Source: Methylomicrobium agile (GTDB lineage Bacteria; Pseudomonadota; Gammaproteobacteria; Methylococcales; Methylomonadaceae). Taken from it: 64,000 nucleotides of DNA. The DNA lies in NCBI RefSeq assembly GCF_000733855.1, contig NZ_JPOJ01000001.1:3427001-3491000 (forward strand), written 5' to 3'. Below, one piece after another: positions 35,653-46,624 of this stretch (positions are counted from its first letter, which is position 1; the number at the start of each line of letters is the position of its first letter). The notes beneath the pieces are model-generated. The model did no database searches and was not told the DNA's origin. It saw only the letters and a list, made by a program, of their open reading frames with translations. The translations under genes and the position numbers were made by a program.

Positions 35653-37965
35653 ATGCAGTCATCAGATCACTCCAACGGCGAACTGCGCAGGCAGTTGCGC
35701 GAGGCCGCGCTCGAATATCACGAATTTCCGGCGCCGGGCAAGATCAGCGTCACGCCGATCAAACCGCTAGCCAACCAGCGCGACCTGTCGCTGGCCTACT
35801 CGCCGGGGGTCGCGGCGGCCTGCGAGGCCATCGCGGCCGATCCGGCCAGCGTCTTCAAATACACCGCGCGCAGCAATCTGGTCGCGGTGATCAGCAACGG
35901 CACCGCGGTGCTGGGCCTCGGCAATATCGGACCGCTGGCGGCCAAACCGGTGATGGAAGGGAAGGGCGTGTTGTTCAAGAAATTCGCCGGCATCGACGTG
36001 TTCGACATCGAGATCGACGAAAAGGACCCGGACAAGCTTTGCGACATCATCGCGGCGCTCGAACCGACCTTCGGCGGCATCAATCTGGAAGACATCAAGG
36101 CGCCCGAATGTTTCTATATCGAGCGCAAGCTGCGCGAAAGAATGAAGATTCCGGTTTTTCACGACGATCAGCACGGCACCGCGATCATCGTCGGCGCGGC
36201 GATCCTGAACGGGCTGAAAATCGTCGGCAAAACGCTCGGCCAGTGCAAACTGGTCGCTTCGGGCGCCGGCGCCGCCGCGCTGGCCTGCCTGGATTTGCTG
36301 ATCGACCTCGGATTTCCGGCCGGGAATATCTTCGTGACCGACCACCACGGCGTCGTTTATACGGGGCGCGCCGAGGGCATGGATCCGAACAAGGCGCGTT
36401 TTGCCCGCGATACCGAGGCGCGGACCCTGGGCGAGGCGATGCCGGGCGCGGATATTTTTCTGGGCCTGTCCGCCGGCGGCGTCCTGAAGCCCGAGATGGT
36501 CAAGAGGATGGCGGTGCGGCCTTTGATTCTGGCACTGGCCAATCCCGATCCCGAAATCCTGCCCGAAGAGGTTGCCGCCGTGCGCGATGACGCGGTGATC
36601 GCGACCGGCCGTTCCGATTATCCGAACCAAGTCAACAATGCCTTGTGTTTTCCGTATATTTTCCGGGGCGCGCTGGACTCCGGCGCGACAACGATCACCC
36701 GGGCGATGGAAATTGCGGCCGTGCATGCGATCGCCGAGCTGGCCCAAGCGGAACAGTCCGAAATCGTCGCCAGCATTTACGGGATCGACGAATTGATTTT
36801 CGGTCCCGACTATATCATTCCGAAGCCTTTCGATCCGCGCCTGATGACCAAGATTGCGCCCGCGATTGCGGCGGCGGCGGAAGCGTCGGGCGTCGCGGCC
36901 CGTCCGATCGGGGACATGCCGGCTTACGTCGAACGCTTGCAGCAGTTCGTTTATCACAGCGGGACTTTCATGAAGCCGGTGTTTCGGATCGCCAAGCAAA
37001 TTCCGGCGTCGAAAAAACGGATCGTGTTCGCCGAAGGCGAGGAACAGCGGGTGCTGCGCGCGGTGCAGATGCTGGTCGACGAAAATATCGCCTATCCGAC
37101 CCTGGTCGGGCGGCCCGCGGTATTGCGGCAGCGGATCGAAAGACTGGGGCTTCGCATTCGGCCCGATGTCGATTTTACGGTCGTGAACCCCGAATACGAC
37201 GAGCGTTACCGCGATTTCTGGAAATCCTATCTCGACATGACCGTGCGCAAAGGCGTCAACGAGGATTATGCGAAGCTCGAAATGCGCCGCCGCCATACCC
37301 TGATTGCCGCGATGCTGGTGCATAAGGGCTATGCCGACGGGATGATCTGCGGGCTTTTCGGAACGGCGGCTTCGCATCTGGGGTATATCGACCAGGTGCT
37401 CGGCAAGCAGGAGGGCGTGAACGTCTATGCGGCAATGAACGGTCTGATCCTGCCCGACCGCCAGATTTTGCTGGTCGATACGCATATCAATTACGATCCG
37501 GATGCTGAGCAGCTTGCTCAGATTACCTTGTTGGCCGCAGAACGGATGCGCGGTTTCGGCCTGACTCCGCGTGTCGCCTTGCTGTCGCATTCGAATTTCG
37601 GGACCGGCGACAGCGCGTCCGCGCAAAAAATGCGCGCGGCCTTTGCGATCGTTCGGAAAAAGGCGCCGGAACTGGAAATCGAGGGCGAGATTCACGGCGA
37701 CACGGCCCTCGATTACGAGATGCTGAAAAAAATGATGCCGGAGACCAAGCTGAAAGGCAGCGCGAATCTGCTGGTGATGCCGAACATCGACGCGGCCAAT
37801 ATCGCCTACAACCTGCTCAAGACCGCCTCCGGCAGCGGCATCGCGATCGGGCCGGTATTGCTGGGCTGTGCGCGGCCCGCGCACATCCTGACGCCGGCTG
37901 CGACGGTGCGGCGGATCGTGAACATGGCCGCGCTTTGCGTCGCGGATGCGAACGACGCGGCTTAG
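35653..37965 (+). CDS. maeB: NADP-dependent malic enzyme with C-terminal phosphotransacetylase-like domain
   Basis: 770 residues from the ATG at 35653 (AAAGGGA upstream); the longer in-frame extension to 35446 overlaps the HD gene and is not needed. Residues ~1-430 form the malic enzyme: [40 protein letters not shown] and the NAD(P)-binding [17 protein letters not shown]. Residues ~440-770 form the Pta-like regulatory domain ([24 protein letters not shown] ... [15 protein letters not shown]). It converts malate to pyruvate plus CO2 and NADPH; the Pta-like part mediates acetyl-CoA control in E. coli MaeB. Confidence 0.96.
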   Translation: MQSSDHSNGELRRQLREAALEYHEFPAPGKISVTPIKPLANQRDLSLAYSPGVAAACEAIAADPASVFKYTARSNLVAVISNGTAVLGLGNIGPLAAKPVMEGKGVLFKKFAGIDVFDIEIDEKDPDKLCDIIAALEPTFGGINLEDIKAPECFYIERKLRERMKIPVFHDDQHGTAIIVGAAILNGLKIVGKTLGQCKLVASGAGAAALACLDLLIDLGFPAGNIFVTDHHGVVYTGRAEGMDPNKARFARDTEARTLGEAMPGADIFLGLSAGGVLKPEMVKRMAVRPLILALANPDPEILPEEVAAVRDDAVIATGRSDYPNQVNNALCFPYIFRGALDSGATTITRAMEIAAVHAIAELAQAEQSEIVASIYGIDELIFGPDYIIPKPFDPRLMTKIAPAIAAAAEASGVAARPIGDMPAYVERLQQFVYHSGTFMKPVFRIAKQIPASKKRIVFAEGEEQRVLRAVQMLVDENIAYPTLVGRPAVLRQRIERLGLRIRPDVDFTVVNPEYDERYRDFWKSYLDMTVRKGVNEDYAKLEMRRRHTLIAAMLVHKGYADGMICGLFGTAASHLGYIDQVLGKQEGVNVYAAMNGLILPDRQILLVDTHINYDPDAEQLAQITLLAAERMRGFGLTPRVALLSHSNFGTGDSASAQKMRAAFAIVRKKAPELEIEGEIHGDTALDYEMLKKMMPETKLKGSANLLVMPNIDAANIAYNLLKTASGSGIAIGPVLLGCARPAHILTPAATVRRIVNMAALCVADANDAA

Positions 37966-37975
37966 AGGGGGCGAA

Positions 37976-38013
37976 CAAACACCGGCCGGGTTTTGAAGCC
38001 CGGCCGGTGTTTG
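37976..38013. terminator. Bidirectional hairpin terminator between maeB and the DUF2490 gene
   Basis: CAAACACCGGCCGGG (37976-37990), an 8-base loop and CCCGGCCGGTGTTTG (37999-38013) form a 15-bp perfect stem between two convergent genes. The T runs on either side are short, but the stem is very stable. Confidence 0.78.
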
Positions 38014-38035
38014 TTGATAAAGCTTATCGACAATG

Positions 38036-38734
38036 TCAGAAGTTGATGTATAGCGATCCCATGATCAAATGATGCATCGTGTTATCGGTATGGGTGGCGT
38101 CGTCCAGATACTGGTTCAGATAGCCCCCTTCGGCCCTGAAGTTTTTGTTGAAGGTCCAGCCGAGCCCCGCAAATGCCCGGTTCTGATCGAAGCCGGACTT
38201 GCCGCCGAAACGGGTCGAGTTCGCGCGGATGAAAAACTCGTCCCAGGTGATCAGGCTCAAGCGCGGTTCAAATTCCAAAGGATGCATGAAGCGGATCATT
38301 TGCCGGGGCCGGAAACGGACATCGTCGCCTTTCAGGAAATTGCTTTCGACCATCGTTCTGAACGTTAAGGTGCCGAAATCGGTCGGCAAAACGTAACGAA
38401 ACGCCGGCCAGACATCCTGCTGGGATACATACTCTTTACCGACGTTTTGAGTCGGCAGCCAGGTATAGCCCGCCCAGATTGTCGCCCGGTCGCTCAGCGA
38501 ATAGCCCAGGGCCGCGCGGACCATGCCTTGATACCAATGATTCCAGTTATCGTCGAAACGGGATTGTCCTTCCAGCCAGATGCGCCCTTTTTCGAGGCTT
38601 GGATCCACCCCTCTCAAACTGCCTTCGCCGACGATCTGCAGCCAGCTGCCGGCATCCTGCAGCAGATCGTCCGCTAAGGCGGGGGAGCTCAAAATAATGG
38701 CCGTCAGTCCGAGGGGATTCATGGTTTTTCTCAT
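38036..38734 (-). CDS. DUF2490-family outer-membrane beta-barrel protein
   Basis: 232 residues with a cleavable signal peptide (LGLTAIILSSPALA|DD). Alternating hydrophobic beta-strands rich in W, Y and F follow (WLQIVGEGSL, GRIWLEGQSRF, WYQGMVRAALGYSL, RATIWAGYTW, WPAFRYVLP, LTFRTMVESNFL, PRQMIRFMHP) and the C-terminus ends in Phe (LYINF), as in outer-membrane proteins. The function of the family is unknown. It is convergent with maeB. Confidence 0.82.
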   Translation of the reverse strand: MRKTMNPLGLTAIILSSPALADDLLQDAGSWLQIVGEGSLRGVDPSLEKGRIWLEGQSRFDDNWNHWYQGMVRAALGYSLSDRATIWAGYTWLPTQNVGKEYVSQQDVWPAFRYVLPTDFGTLTFRTMVESNFLKGDDVRFRPRQMIRFMHPLEFEPRLSLITWDEFFIRANSTRFGGKSGFDQNRAFAGLGWTFNKNFRAEGGYLNQYLDDATHTDNTMHHLIMGSLYINF

Positions 38735-39040
38735 ACCGGTATTCCTACAATTAAAAATTCGATTGCCTGTCTGTTAGCGAAACGTGAAGCAGCGCCCGGC
38801 ATGAAGGCTTTTTCATGCGGAGGCGCTTATATTCAGCAAAATACAGGCCACTTATGAAAAGTACAACTTTTCAATTAATTAATCAAATTCTAAAAAATGA
38901 GCTGCCCTTTAGGCAAGGAATAAAAATCTATCGAAAAAACTGCGGTGGTGGAAAATAACCGATGTTTTTAAGTTGATTTACTTTGTCGCTGGTTTTACCA
39001 TGAGAAGAGTTTTTATCCAATTCGTCAATGGGAGAGCCAA
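38735..39040. other. AT-rich intergenic region with probable sodC promoter
   Basis: This 306-bp gap lies between divergent genes. No ORF is credible. TTGATT (38973-38978), a 17-bp spacer and TACCAT (38996-39001) give a weak sigma-70-like promoter ahead of sodC. The rest is AT-rich with no clear repeat. Confidence 0.4.
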
Positions 39041-39562
39041 ATGAGGGCTGTTTATCTCGTCACACTGTTCGTTTCATCGGTAACTTATGCCATTGCCGCC
39101 GAAGTCGCTGTCCCGATGAATACGGTCAACGAGCAGGGAACGGTAAAAGCGATCGGCAGCATTAAAATCACCGAGTTGCCGAACGGTTTGGTTTTTACGC
39201 CGGTGCTTGAGGGGCTGCCTGCGGGGGAGCATGGATTTCATCTGCACGAAAATCCAAACTGCGAGGCGAAAGAAAAAGAGGGTAAAATGACGCCGGCGCT
39301 TGCCGCGGGCGGACATTACGACCCGAAAGCCACGAAAAAGCATGCAGGTCCGGAAGGCAGCGGTCATTTAGGCGATTTACCGAAATTGGTCGTGAACACG
39401 AACGGTAAGGTGACCGAAAGTGTTATGGCTCCGCGCCTGAGAATGGAGGACGTCAAAGGCCGCGCGTTAGTCATCCATGCCGGCGGCGATAATTATTCGG
39501 ACCAACCCGAACCGCTCGGCGGCGGCAAGGGCCGGATTGCCTGTGGAATCATCGGAAACTGA
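39041..39562 (+). CDS. sodC: Periplasmic Cu/Zn superoxide dismutase
   Basis: 173 residues with a signal peptide (YLVTLFVSSVTYAIAA|E). All metal ligands are visible: Cu site H67, H69 (FHLHENPNC), H92 and H146; Zn site H92, H101, H109 and D112 (GGHYDP ... KHAGPEGSGHLGDLP). The disulfide pair C74-C168 is present. It dismutates superoxide in the periplasm. A GGAGAG precedes the ATG. It is monocistronic. Confidence 0.95.
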   Translation: MRAVYLVTLFVSSVTYAIAAEVAVPMNTVNEQGTVKAIGSIKITELPNGLVFTPVLEGLPAGEHGFHLHENPNCEAKEKEGKMTPALAAGGHYDPKATKKHAGPEGSGHLGDLPKLVVNTNGKVTESVMAPRLRMEDVKGRALVIHAGGDNYSDQPEPLGGGKGRIACGIIGN

Positions 39563-39938
39563 ATTTCGGATAGCCGGCTAAGGCTGCTCCGCTATCATCT
39601 CGTTGCCGGCGGGCGGAGTGATCGGCGATGCAAGAAGCATCTCCCGCGCCGGATACCTTGACAAGCCTAAGATTCAATGTGAGAGCCCCCGACGGGAAAA
39701 TTGCTCTGCACACGGCGGATCGATCCGATCCGCCGTGTGCACTCGACAGGAGTCATGGAACCGGACCGTGGGCTATTATTTTGTACCCGAGACTGTGCTC
39801 TTAAGAACCTGATTATCACCGTTCTGCTTTTTGAAAACCGATCCGTCATCTCTCCCTAAAAGCCTGAAACGCATGCGGCCATGCTACAATGCTGCCAATT
39901 TTTGCGAATGATTCTTATTTTCTTTTAAGTCGTTTTTA
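39563..39938. other. Intergenic region with a strong stem-loop
   Basis: This 376-bp stretch has no credible gene. It contains a perfect 15-bp stem (GCACACGGCGGATCG at 39708-39722, 3-base ATC loop, complement at 39726-39740). No T tract follows. It may act as a sodC downstream transcript end or as an imperfect repeat unit. The ~170 bp before macA are AT-rich and probably hold its promoter. Confidence 0.5.
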
Positions 39939-41140
39939 ATGCGGGTAAAACCATTGATCACTCGCCGGCACCTTTACTGGTTTGCCGGCCTGCTTGCCGT
40001 ACTCGTCACAGCGGGCGCGGCGCTGCGTTTTTATTTTCAGAAGGAAACCGAGTCGGCTCAGGCGGCGATGAAAGAGTCGATCGTCGAAATCGCCTACGGC
40101 GACATCGAAGAAAACGTGACCGCGCAAGGCAAACTGGAGCCGAAGGAATATGTCGATATCGGTGCGCAGGTCACCGGCCAGTTGCAGAAACTGTTCGTCG
40201 AGATCGGCGACATTGTCAAAACCGGCCAGCAGCTGGCTCAAATCGACCCGCGCATTTATGCGGCGCGGGTGCAGGCGGATGAAGCCAGTATCAATAATTT
40301 GAAAGCGCAACTGGTCCAGCAAGAGGCGTTGATCCTGTTTGCCAACCGTCAGTATGCCCGCAATCGGAAATTGTACCCGACCAAGGCGGTCAGCCAGGAA
40401 ACGCTGCAGAACAGTGAATCCAACAGCAAGGCCGCGCTGGCAGTTGCCGATTCGATTAGGGCGCAAATACAGCAAGTTGAATCGACGCTTGCGGGCGACC
40501 GGACCAATCTGGGCTACACCAAGATTTTCGCCTCGATGGACGGCACCGTCGTACAGCAGACTGCCCGCGAAGGTCAGACCCTGAACGCCAATCAGCAAAC
40601 GCCGAATATCATGCAGCTGGCCAAGCTCGACAAGATGACCGTGCGCTCGCAGACCGCGGAAGCCGACATCATGCGCATCAAGGTCGGCATGCCCGTCTAT
40701 TTCACCACGCTCGGCTCGGACCAGCGCCGCTGGCAGGGCGTGGTGAGGCAGATTCTGCCGACGCCGGAAGTGGTGAACAATGTGGTCCTGTACAACGTGC
40801 TCGTCGATGTCGACAACGAGGACGGCCAGCTGATGAGCGGGATGAGCGCGCAGGTTTTTTTCGTGCTGGGCGAGGCCCGGCATGTGCCGGTGATCCCGGT
40901 CAATGCGCTGGGCAAACGGCTGCAGGACCGGGACAACGAGAAAGGCAGGGCCTATCAGGTCAAGGCGGCCGGAGCCGATAACCGGGTGAGCGAAAAAGTG
41001 ATTCATGTCGGTATACAGAACCGGCGCTTCGCCGAGATTCGCGACGGCTTGTCGGTCGGCGACCGGGTCAAGCTGACGGTGGCGTCCGCCCAGAAGAATG
41101 GAGGCAGAGATTCCTACAGACCACCGGCGATGCCGCGGAT

Positions 41141-41144
<4 letters not shown>
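39939..41144 (+). CDS. macA: MacA-type periplasmic adaptor of an ABC efflux pump
   Basis: 401 residues. It has one N-terminal membrane helix ([20 protein letters not shown]), a lipoyl/barrel-sandwich half-motif ([25 protein letters not shown]...GQQLAQIDP), a coiled-coil hairpin (~110-175, with [27 protein letters not shown]) and a second half ([20 protein letters not shown]), then beta-barrel and membrane-proximal domains. It links MacB to an outer-membrane channel. The stop overlaps the macB start (ATGA). Confidence 0.93.
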
Positions 41145-43089
<1,945 letters not shown>

Positions 43090-43093
<4 letters not shown>

Positions 43094-44460
43094 TGCAGAA
43101 CAAACAAGGGTTTTTGGCCATTTGCCTGGCGCTGGCCGGCTGCTCGCTGGTGCCCGATTACCGGCGTCCGTCCGATGCCGTCCCCGAAGCCTGGAAGAAT
43201 CCTGCACCGAAAACGCAGACCGGCGGAGCGGCCATTTCGCCGGTCTGGTGGAAACTGTTCGGCAGCGCCGAGCTCGATCGCCTGATGAATGAAGCGCTGG
43301 TTAACAATCGCGACCTGGCTGCGGTCACCCGGCGTATCGATCAGTTCCGGGCGCTCGCCAAAATCGCCGGCGCGCCGCTGCTGCCTGCCGTCGGCGCCGG
43401 CGGCAGTTATACCTACGACGACGGCACCCGTTTCAACGGCGGCCAAAGTACCTGGCAAGGCCAATGGAACCTGTCCTATGAAGTCGATTTGTGGGGCCGC
43501 CTGCGCGCCGGCCGCGACAGCGCCAGGGCGCATCTGGACAATGCCCGCTTCTCGCTCGATGCGCTGCGGCTGACCGTGATGGGGGATGTCGCCCAGACCT
43601 ACTTTACGCTGCTCGGCCTCAAGGACCGCCGGGCCATCGCCGAGGAGAATTTCAAAAATATCAGCGAAGTGCTGGCTCTCATCGAGTCGCGCTTCGAGGC
43701 CGGCGCCGCGACCGCGCTGGATGTCGCGCAGCAACAGACCGAGCGCGCGAATGCCGCTGCGCAGGTGGCCCGTCTCAGTCAGGATATCGCGCAGACCGAG
43801 AACGCGCTCGCGGTGCTGCTCGGCCGTCCTCCGCAACAGTTCGAGCCGCAGGGAAGAACGTTGCAAGGGATTCGCATCCCCAACGCCGACCCGGCTCGTC
43901 CGGCCGCCTTGTTCGAGCAGCGTCCCGACGTCCGGGGCGCCGAAGCCGAGCTGATCGCCGCGCATGCGGATATCGGCGTTGCCCGGGCCGCCTTCTATCC
44001 AAAACTGGAACTCGGCGCGGACAACATTTTCACTGCCGCGATGATGTCGCAGCCGGCCGGCATCGCGGTCGCGGCGGGAGCCACATTGAGCCAGCCGATC
44101 TTCCAGGGCGGCCGCCTCGAAGGCGAACTCGAACGGACCAAGGCCCGACGTAACGAACTGGTCGAGGTTTACCGGCAAACGCTGTTGATCGCCTATCGCG
44201 AAGTCGAGGATGCGCTTGCGCTAGGCGGTCAGGCCGCACGCCGCCGCGAACAGTTGCATCTTTCGGTTAACAGTGCTAGTGAGGCGTACGAATTGGGATT
44301 GGAACGCTATCTGGCCGGTGCGACCGATTATCAGACCCTGCTGAACGTTCAGCGCAGCCTGCTGAATGCACGGGATAGCGAGGTGCAGGCGCATGTGGAC
44401 GTGCTGACCGCCTCGGTGCTGTTGTACAAGGCGCTGGGCGGGGGCTGGCGGCGTTTGTAG
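43090..44460 (+). CDS. Outer-membrane efflux lipoprotein (NodT/OprM family)
   Basis: About 456 residues. A signal peptide with lipobox ALAGC is followed by the two TolC-like repeats of the outer-membrane factor family ([46 protein letters not shown], then [27 protein letters not shown]). The start overlaps the macB stop (ATGATGA), so all three pump genes form one translationally coupled operon encoding a complete tripartite exporter. A very long antisense reading frame exists but is a shadow. Confidence 0.93.
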
Positions 44461-44536
44461 TATTGCGAGGGCTGTTCTTGCCGGAACCGGTTGCCCTGAA
44501 TAGAGGAAAAATCCCTCTCCCCCAATCCTCTCTCGT

Positions 44537-44598
44537 AGGCCGGATAAGCGCAGCGCATCCGGCAATCATGCGGTGGATGCGCTGCGCTTATCCGGCCT
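44537..44598. repeat. REP-like inverted repeat between convergent genes
   Basis: A 24-bp left arm (44537-44560, beginning AGGCCGGATAAGCGCAGCGC) and its exact complement (44575-44598) are separated by 14 bases. The GGCCGGATAAGCG core resembles REP/BIME units of gammaproteobacteria. Its place between two convergent 3' ends fits a transcription-end or mRNA-stability function. Confidence 0.8.
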
Positions 44599-44638
44599 TC
44601 GTATCTGAGATACGGCGATGACTTGTACCGGCCGCGAG

Positions 44639-45424
44639 TTAGACCGGCACGAAATCGACATTGCTGGCGCCGGCCCTTTGGATTTTCTCGGCCAGCGCTT
44701 CGGTCACGATTACGTACAACGTCGTCCTGAGCAGGAAGATCGGTTGGCCGCGCCACATGTCTTCGCGCATCACCAGCTCCCGTTTTTCGTCGTCGATCGT
44801 TTCGTGTTTGCAGACCGGGCAGACCGAAACCGGCGAACCGCCCTTCGGATAATCCGATTCCGACCGGACCAGAATCTGATAATACGGCTCGATCGCTGCC
44901 GGGCCATGAATCCGGTTCTGCGGATCGTCCGGATCGAGGGCGGCGGGCAAGGCATTGCCGGGGCGCTTGCCGACTTTGCGGGGACTGATCGGAACGATAT
45001 CGACGTCGCCGGCCAGCTCGTCGAAGACGATCCGCTTCATTCTCGCCGAAACGACGAAGCTGCGGATGTTCGGCCATAAAAAGTCGGTATGGGGAAGCGA
45101 CGGGCTGTCGTAGTAGGCCGGCTGGAAATTGTCGCCCGGTTTGAAGGTTTCAAAGGCGGCGAAATCGGCATCCAGATAAGCGGCGACTTCGCGCTGCATG
45201 GCTGCGTGTTCCCGCTCGGTAATCGGCCAGCGGCTCCGGAATCGCTGGTCGGTCCGGATTTGCGGCGGCGCTTCCAGGGTCAGAATGCGGCTGCCGCCGT
45301 AGGTGGCCTTGCAAGCATTGCAACTGACGCCGGGAAAGCGGTAAACGTATTCCAGATTGCCATTGATCGATAAATCCTGGCTGTCGGAACTGTAGGGAGG
45401 GGATTGCATCCGAAAAAATTGCAT
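44639..45424 (-). CDS. Double-CXXC motif protein (SitI6-like putative immunity/zinc protein)
   Basis: 261 residues, no signal peptide. It has two zinc-knuckle-like pairs: C35-NA-C38 (SCNACK) near the start and C202-PV-C205 (VCPVCKHET) near the C-terminus. The spacing and surrounding motifs resemble the double-CXXCG paralogous family first defined in Myxococcus, now linked to Sit toxin immunity. No toxin gene is adjacent, so immunity is only a family-level guess. AGGAGA lies 6 bp before the ATG. It is divergent from the thioesterase gene. Confidence 0.7.
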   Translation of the reverse strand: MQFFRMQSPPYSSDSQDLSINGNLEYVYRFPGVSCNACKATYGGSRILTLEAPPQIRTDQRFRSRWPITEREHAAMQREVAAYLDADFAAFETFKPGDNFQPAYYDSPSLPHTDFLWPNIRSFVVSARMKRIVFDELAGDVDIVPISPRKVGKRPGNALPAALDPDDPQNRIHGPAAIEPYYQILVRSESDYPKGGSPVSVCPVCKHETIDDEKRELVMREDMWRGQPIFLLRTTLYVIVTEALAEKIQRAGASNVDFVPV

Positions 45425-45617
45425 AAGACATCTCCTGTATCGGTTCGGCCGCGGCGGCGGCCGGGTGCGTTAATAACCGGAGTTCTCTGGGGGCATTTCG
45501 GAGTCTAACGCAACGGCATCCAACATGCAAGCTGGCGCCGGGCCGTTTATTTTTCGGATAAAACCAATCTGACATAAAATAGCGGGCCGGATTCCCGCCC
45601 TTAACCAGGATAGCTCA

Positions 45618-46037
45618 GTGCAAAACCCCATTTACTGCGCCGAAATCGATCTTAAAATTCCTTTCCACGATGCGGATATGATGGAGATCGTGTGGCACGG
45701 ACATTATGCGAAATATTTCGAAATCGCCCGCTGCGAACTGCTCGACCGGATCGACTATAACTATCTCGCGATGCGCGATTCGGGCTATGATTGGCCGATC
45801 ATCGACCTGCGCATTCGCTATATCAAGCCGGCGGTGTTCGGCCGGATCGTGACGGTCAGAGCCTTCCTCGCCGAATGGGAACATCGCCTGAAGATCGATT
45901 ATTCGATTATCGATGCCGCGACCGGCGCGAAACTGGCCAAGGGCCATACGGTCCAGGTTGCGGTGGACAGGCGCAACCGCGAAATGTGCCTGGAGTCGCC
46001 GCCGGTATTGCTGAAAAAGCTGGGGGTGAAGCCGTGA
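45618..46037 (+). CDS. Hot-dog fold acyl-CoA thioesterase (4HBT family)
   Basis: 139 residues from a GTG start with AGGA upstream. The family motif PFHDADMMEIVWHGHYAKYFE is present, with D20 in the nucleophile position, H28 and E35. Such enzymes release acyl groups from CoA or ACP. Its stop overlaps the start of the next gene (GTGA). With the following LolA-like and MMPL genes it resembles three neighbouring genes of aryl-polyene type clusters; the ketosynthase and carrier genes are not in the window. Confidence 0.87.
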   Translation: MQNPIYCAEIDLKIPFHDADMMEIVWHGHYAKYFEIARCELLDRIDYNYLAMRDSGYDWPIIDLRIRYIKPAVFGRIVTVRAFLAEWEHRLKIDYSIIDAATGAKLAKGHTVQVAVDRRNREMCLESPPVLLKKLGVKP

Positions 46038-46624
46038 AACCGTTGGCTATCCTTTTATTATTGTTGATGCCATTGCGGGCGACTCTGGCCACCGATACGC
46101 TGGCGGAGATCGGTGCGCGGCTCGTCAAGACCGAATTGACCGCAGGCCGCTTCCGGCAGGAAAAAAACATCAAAGTCCTGAAGAAGCCGCTGATCTCGAC
46201 CGGAACCTTCATTTACCACCGAAGCCGCGGCGTAATCTGGCAAACGTTGACGCCGGTGCCTTCCATGCTGTTGGTCAATCGAACAAGATTATTGACGGCG
46301 CAGGGCGAACAGATTCTGCCGCCGGCGTTCGGCCGGGTGTTTACCGCGATGTTCGGAGGCGATTTGCAGTCGATGCAGGAAGGCTTCGAATTGGCCGGCA
46401 CGAACGGTAAAACCGCATGGCGACTGCAATTGAAGCCGAAGGATCCTTTGCTGCGAAAAATCATTTTCGAGATGCAACTGGCCGGGGACAAGGAACTCAG
46501 GCAGATCGACATCAAGGAAGCGAACGGCAATTCCACCCGCATCACCTTCGACCCTATCGCCCATCCCGAATCATTGACGTCCACCCAGGAAGCCGATTTT
46601 GAACGCTTATCTTCCGCGCCTTAG
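46034..46624 (+). CDS. LolA-like outer-membrane lipoprotein-carrier family protein
   Basis: 196 residues from a GTG overlapping the previous stop. The signal peptide (LAILLLLLMPLRATLA|TD) precedes a LolA-type half-barrel (TAGRFRQEKNIKVLKKPLISTGTFIYHRSRGVIWQT ... ITFDPI). It likely carries a hydrophobic cargo in the periplasm; in aryl-polyene clusters the equivalent protein is thought to handle the product. The MMPL gene starts 26 bp inside its 3' end. Confidence 0.83.
   Translation: MKPLAILLLLLMPLRATLATDTLAEIGARLVKTELTAGRFRQEKNIKVLKKPLISTGTFIYHRSRGVIWQTLTPVPSMLLVNRTRLLTAQGEQILPPAFGRVFTAMFGGDLQSMQEGFELAGTNGKTAWRLQLKPKDPLLRKIIFEMQLAGDKELRQIDIKEANGNSTRITFDPIAHPESLTSTQEADFERLSSAP

Noticed and set aside
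35767-37884. 705-codon open frame on the minus strand opposite maeB
   Set aside because: It lies entirely antisense to a clearly conserved enzyme, is rich in R/G/H/Q and shows no motif. The high GC at third positions of maeB makes stop codons rare in this frame.
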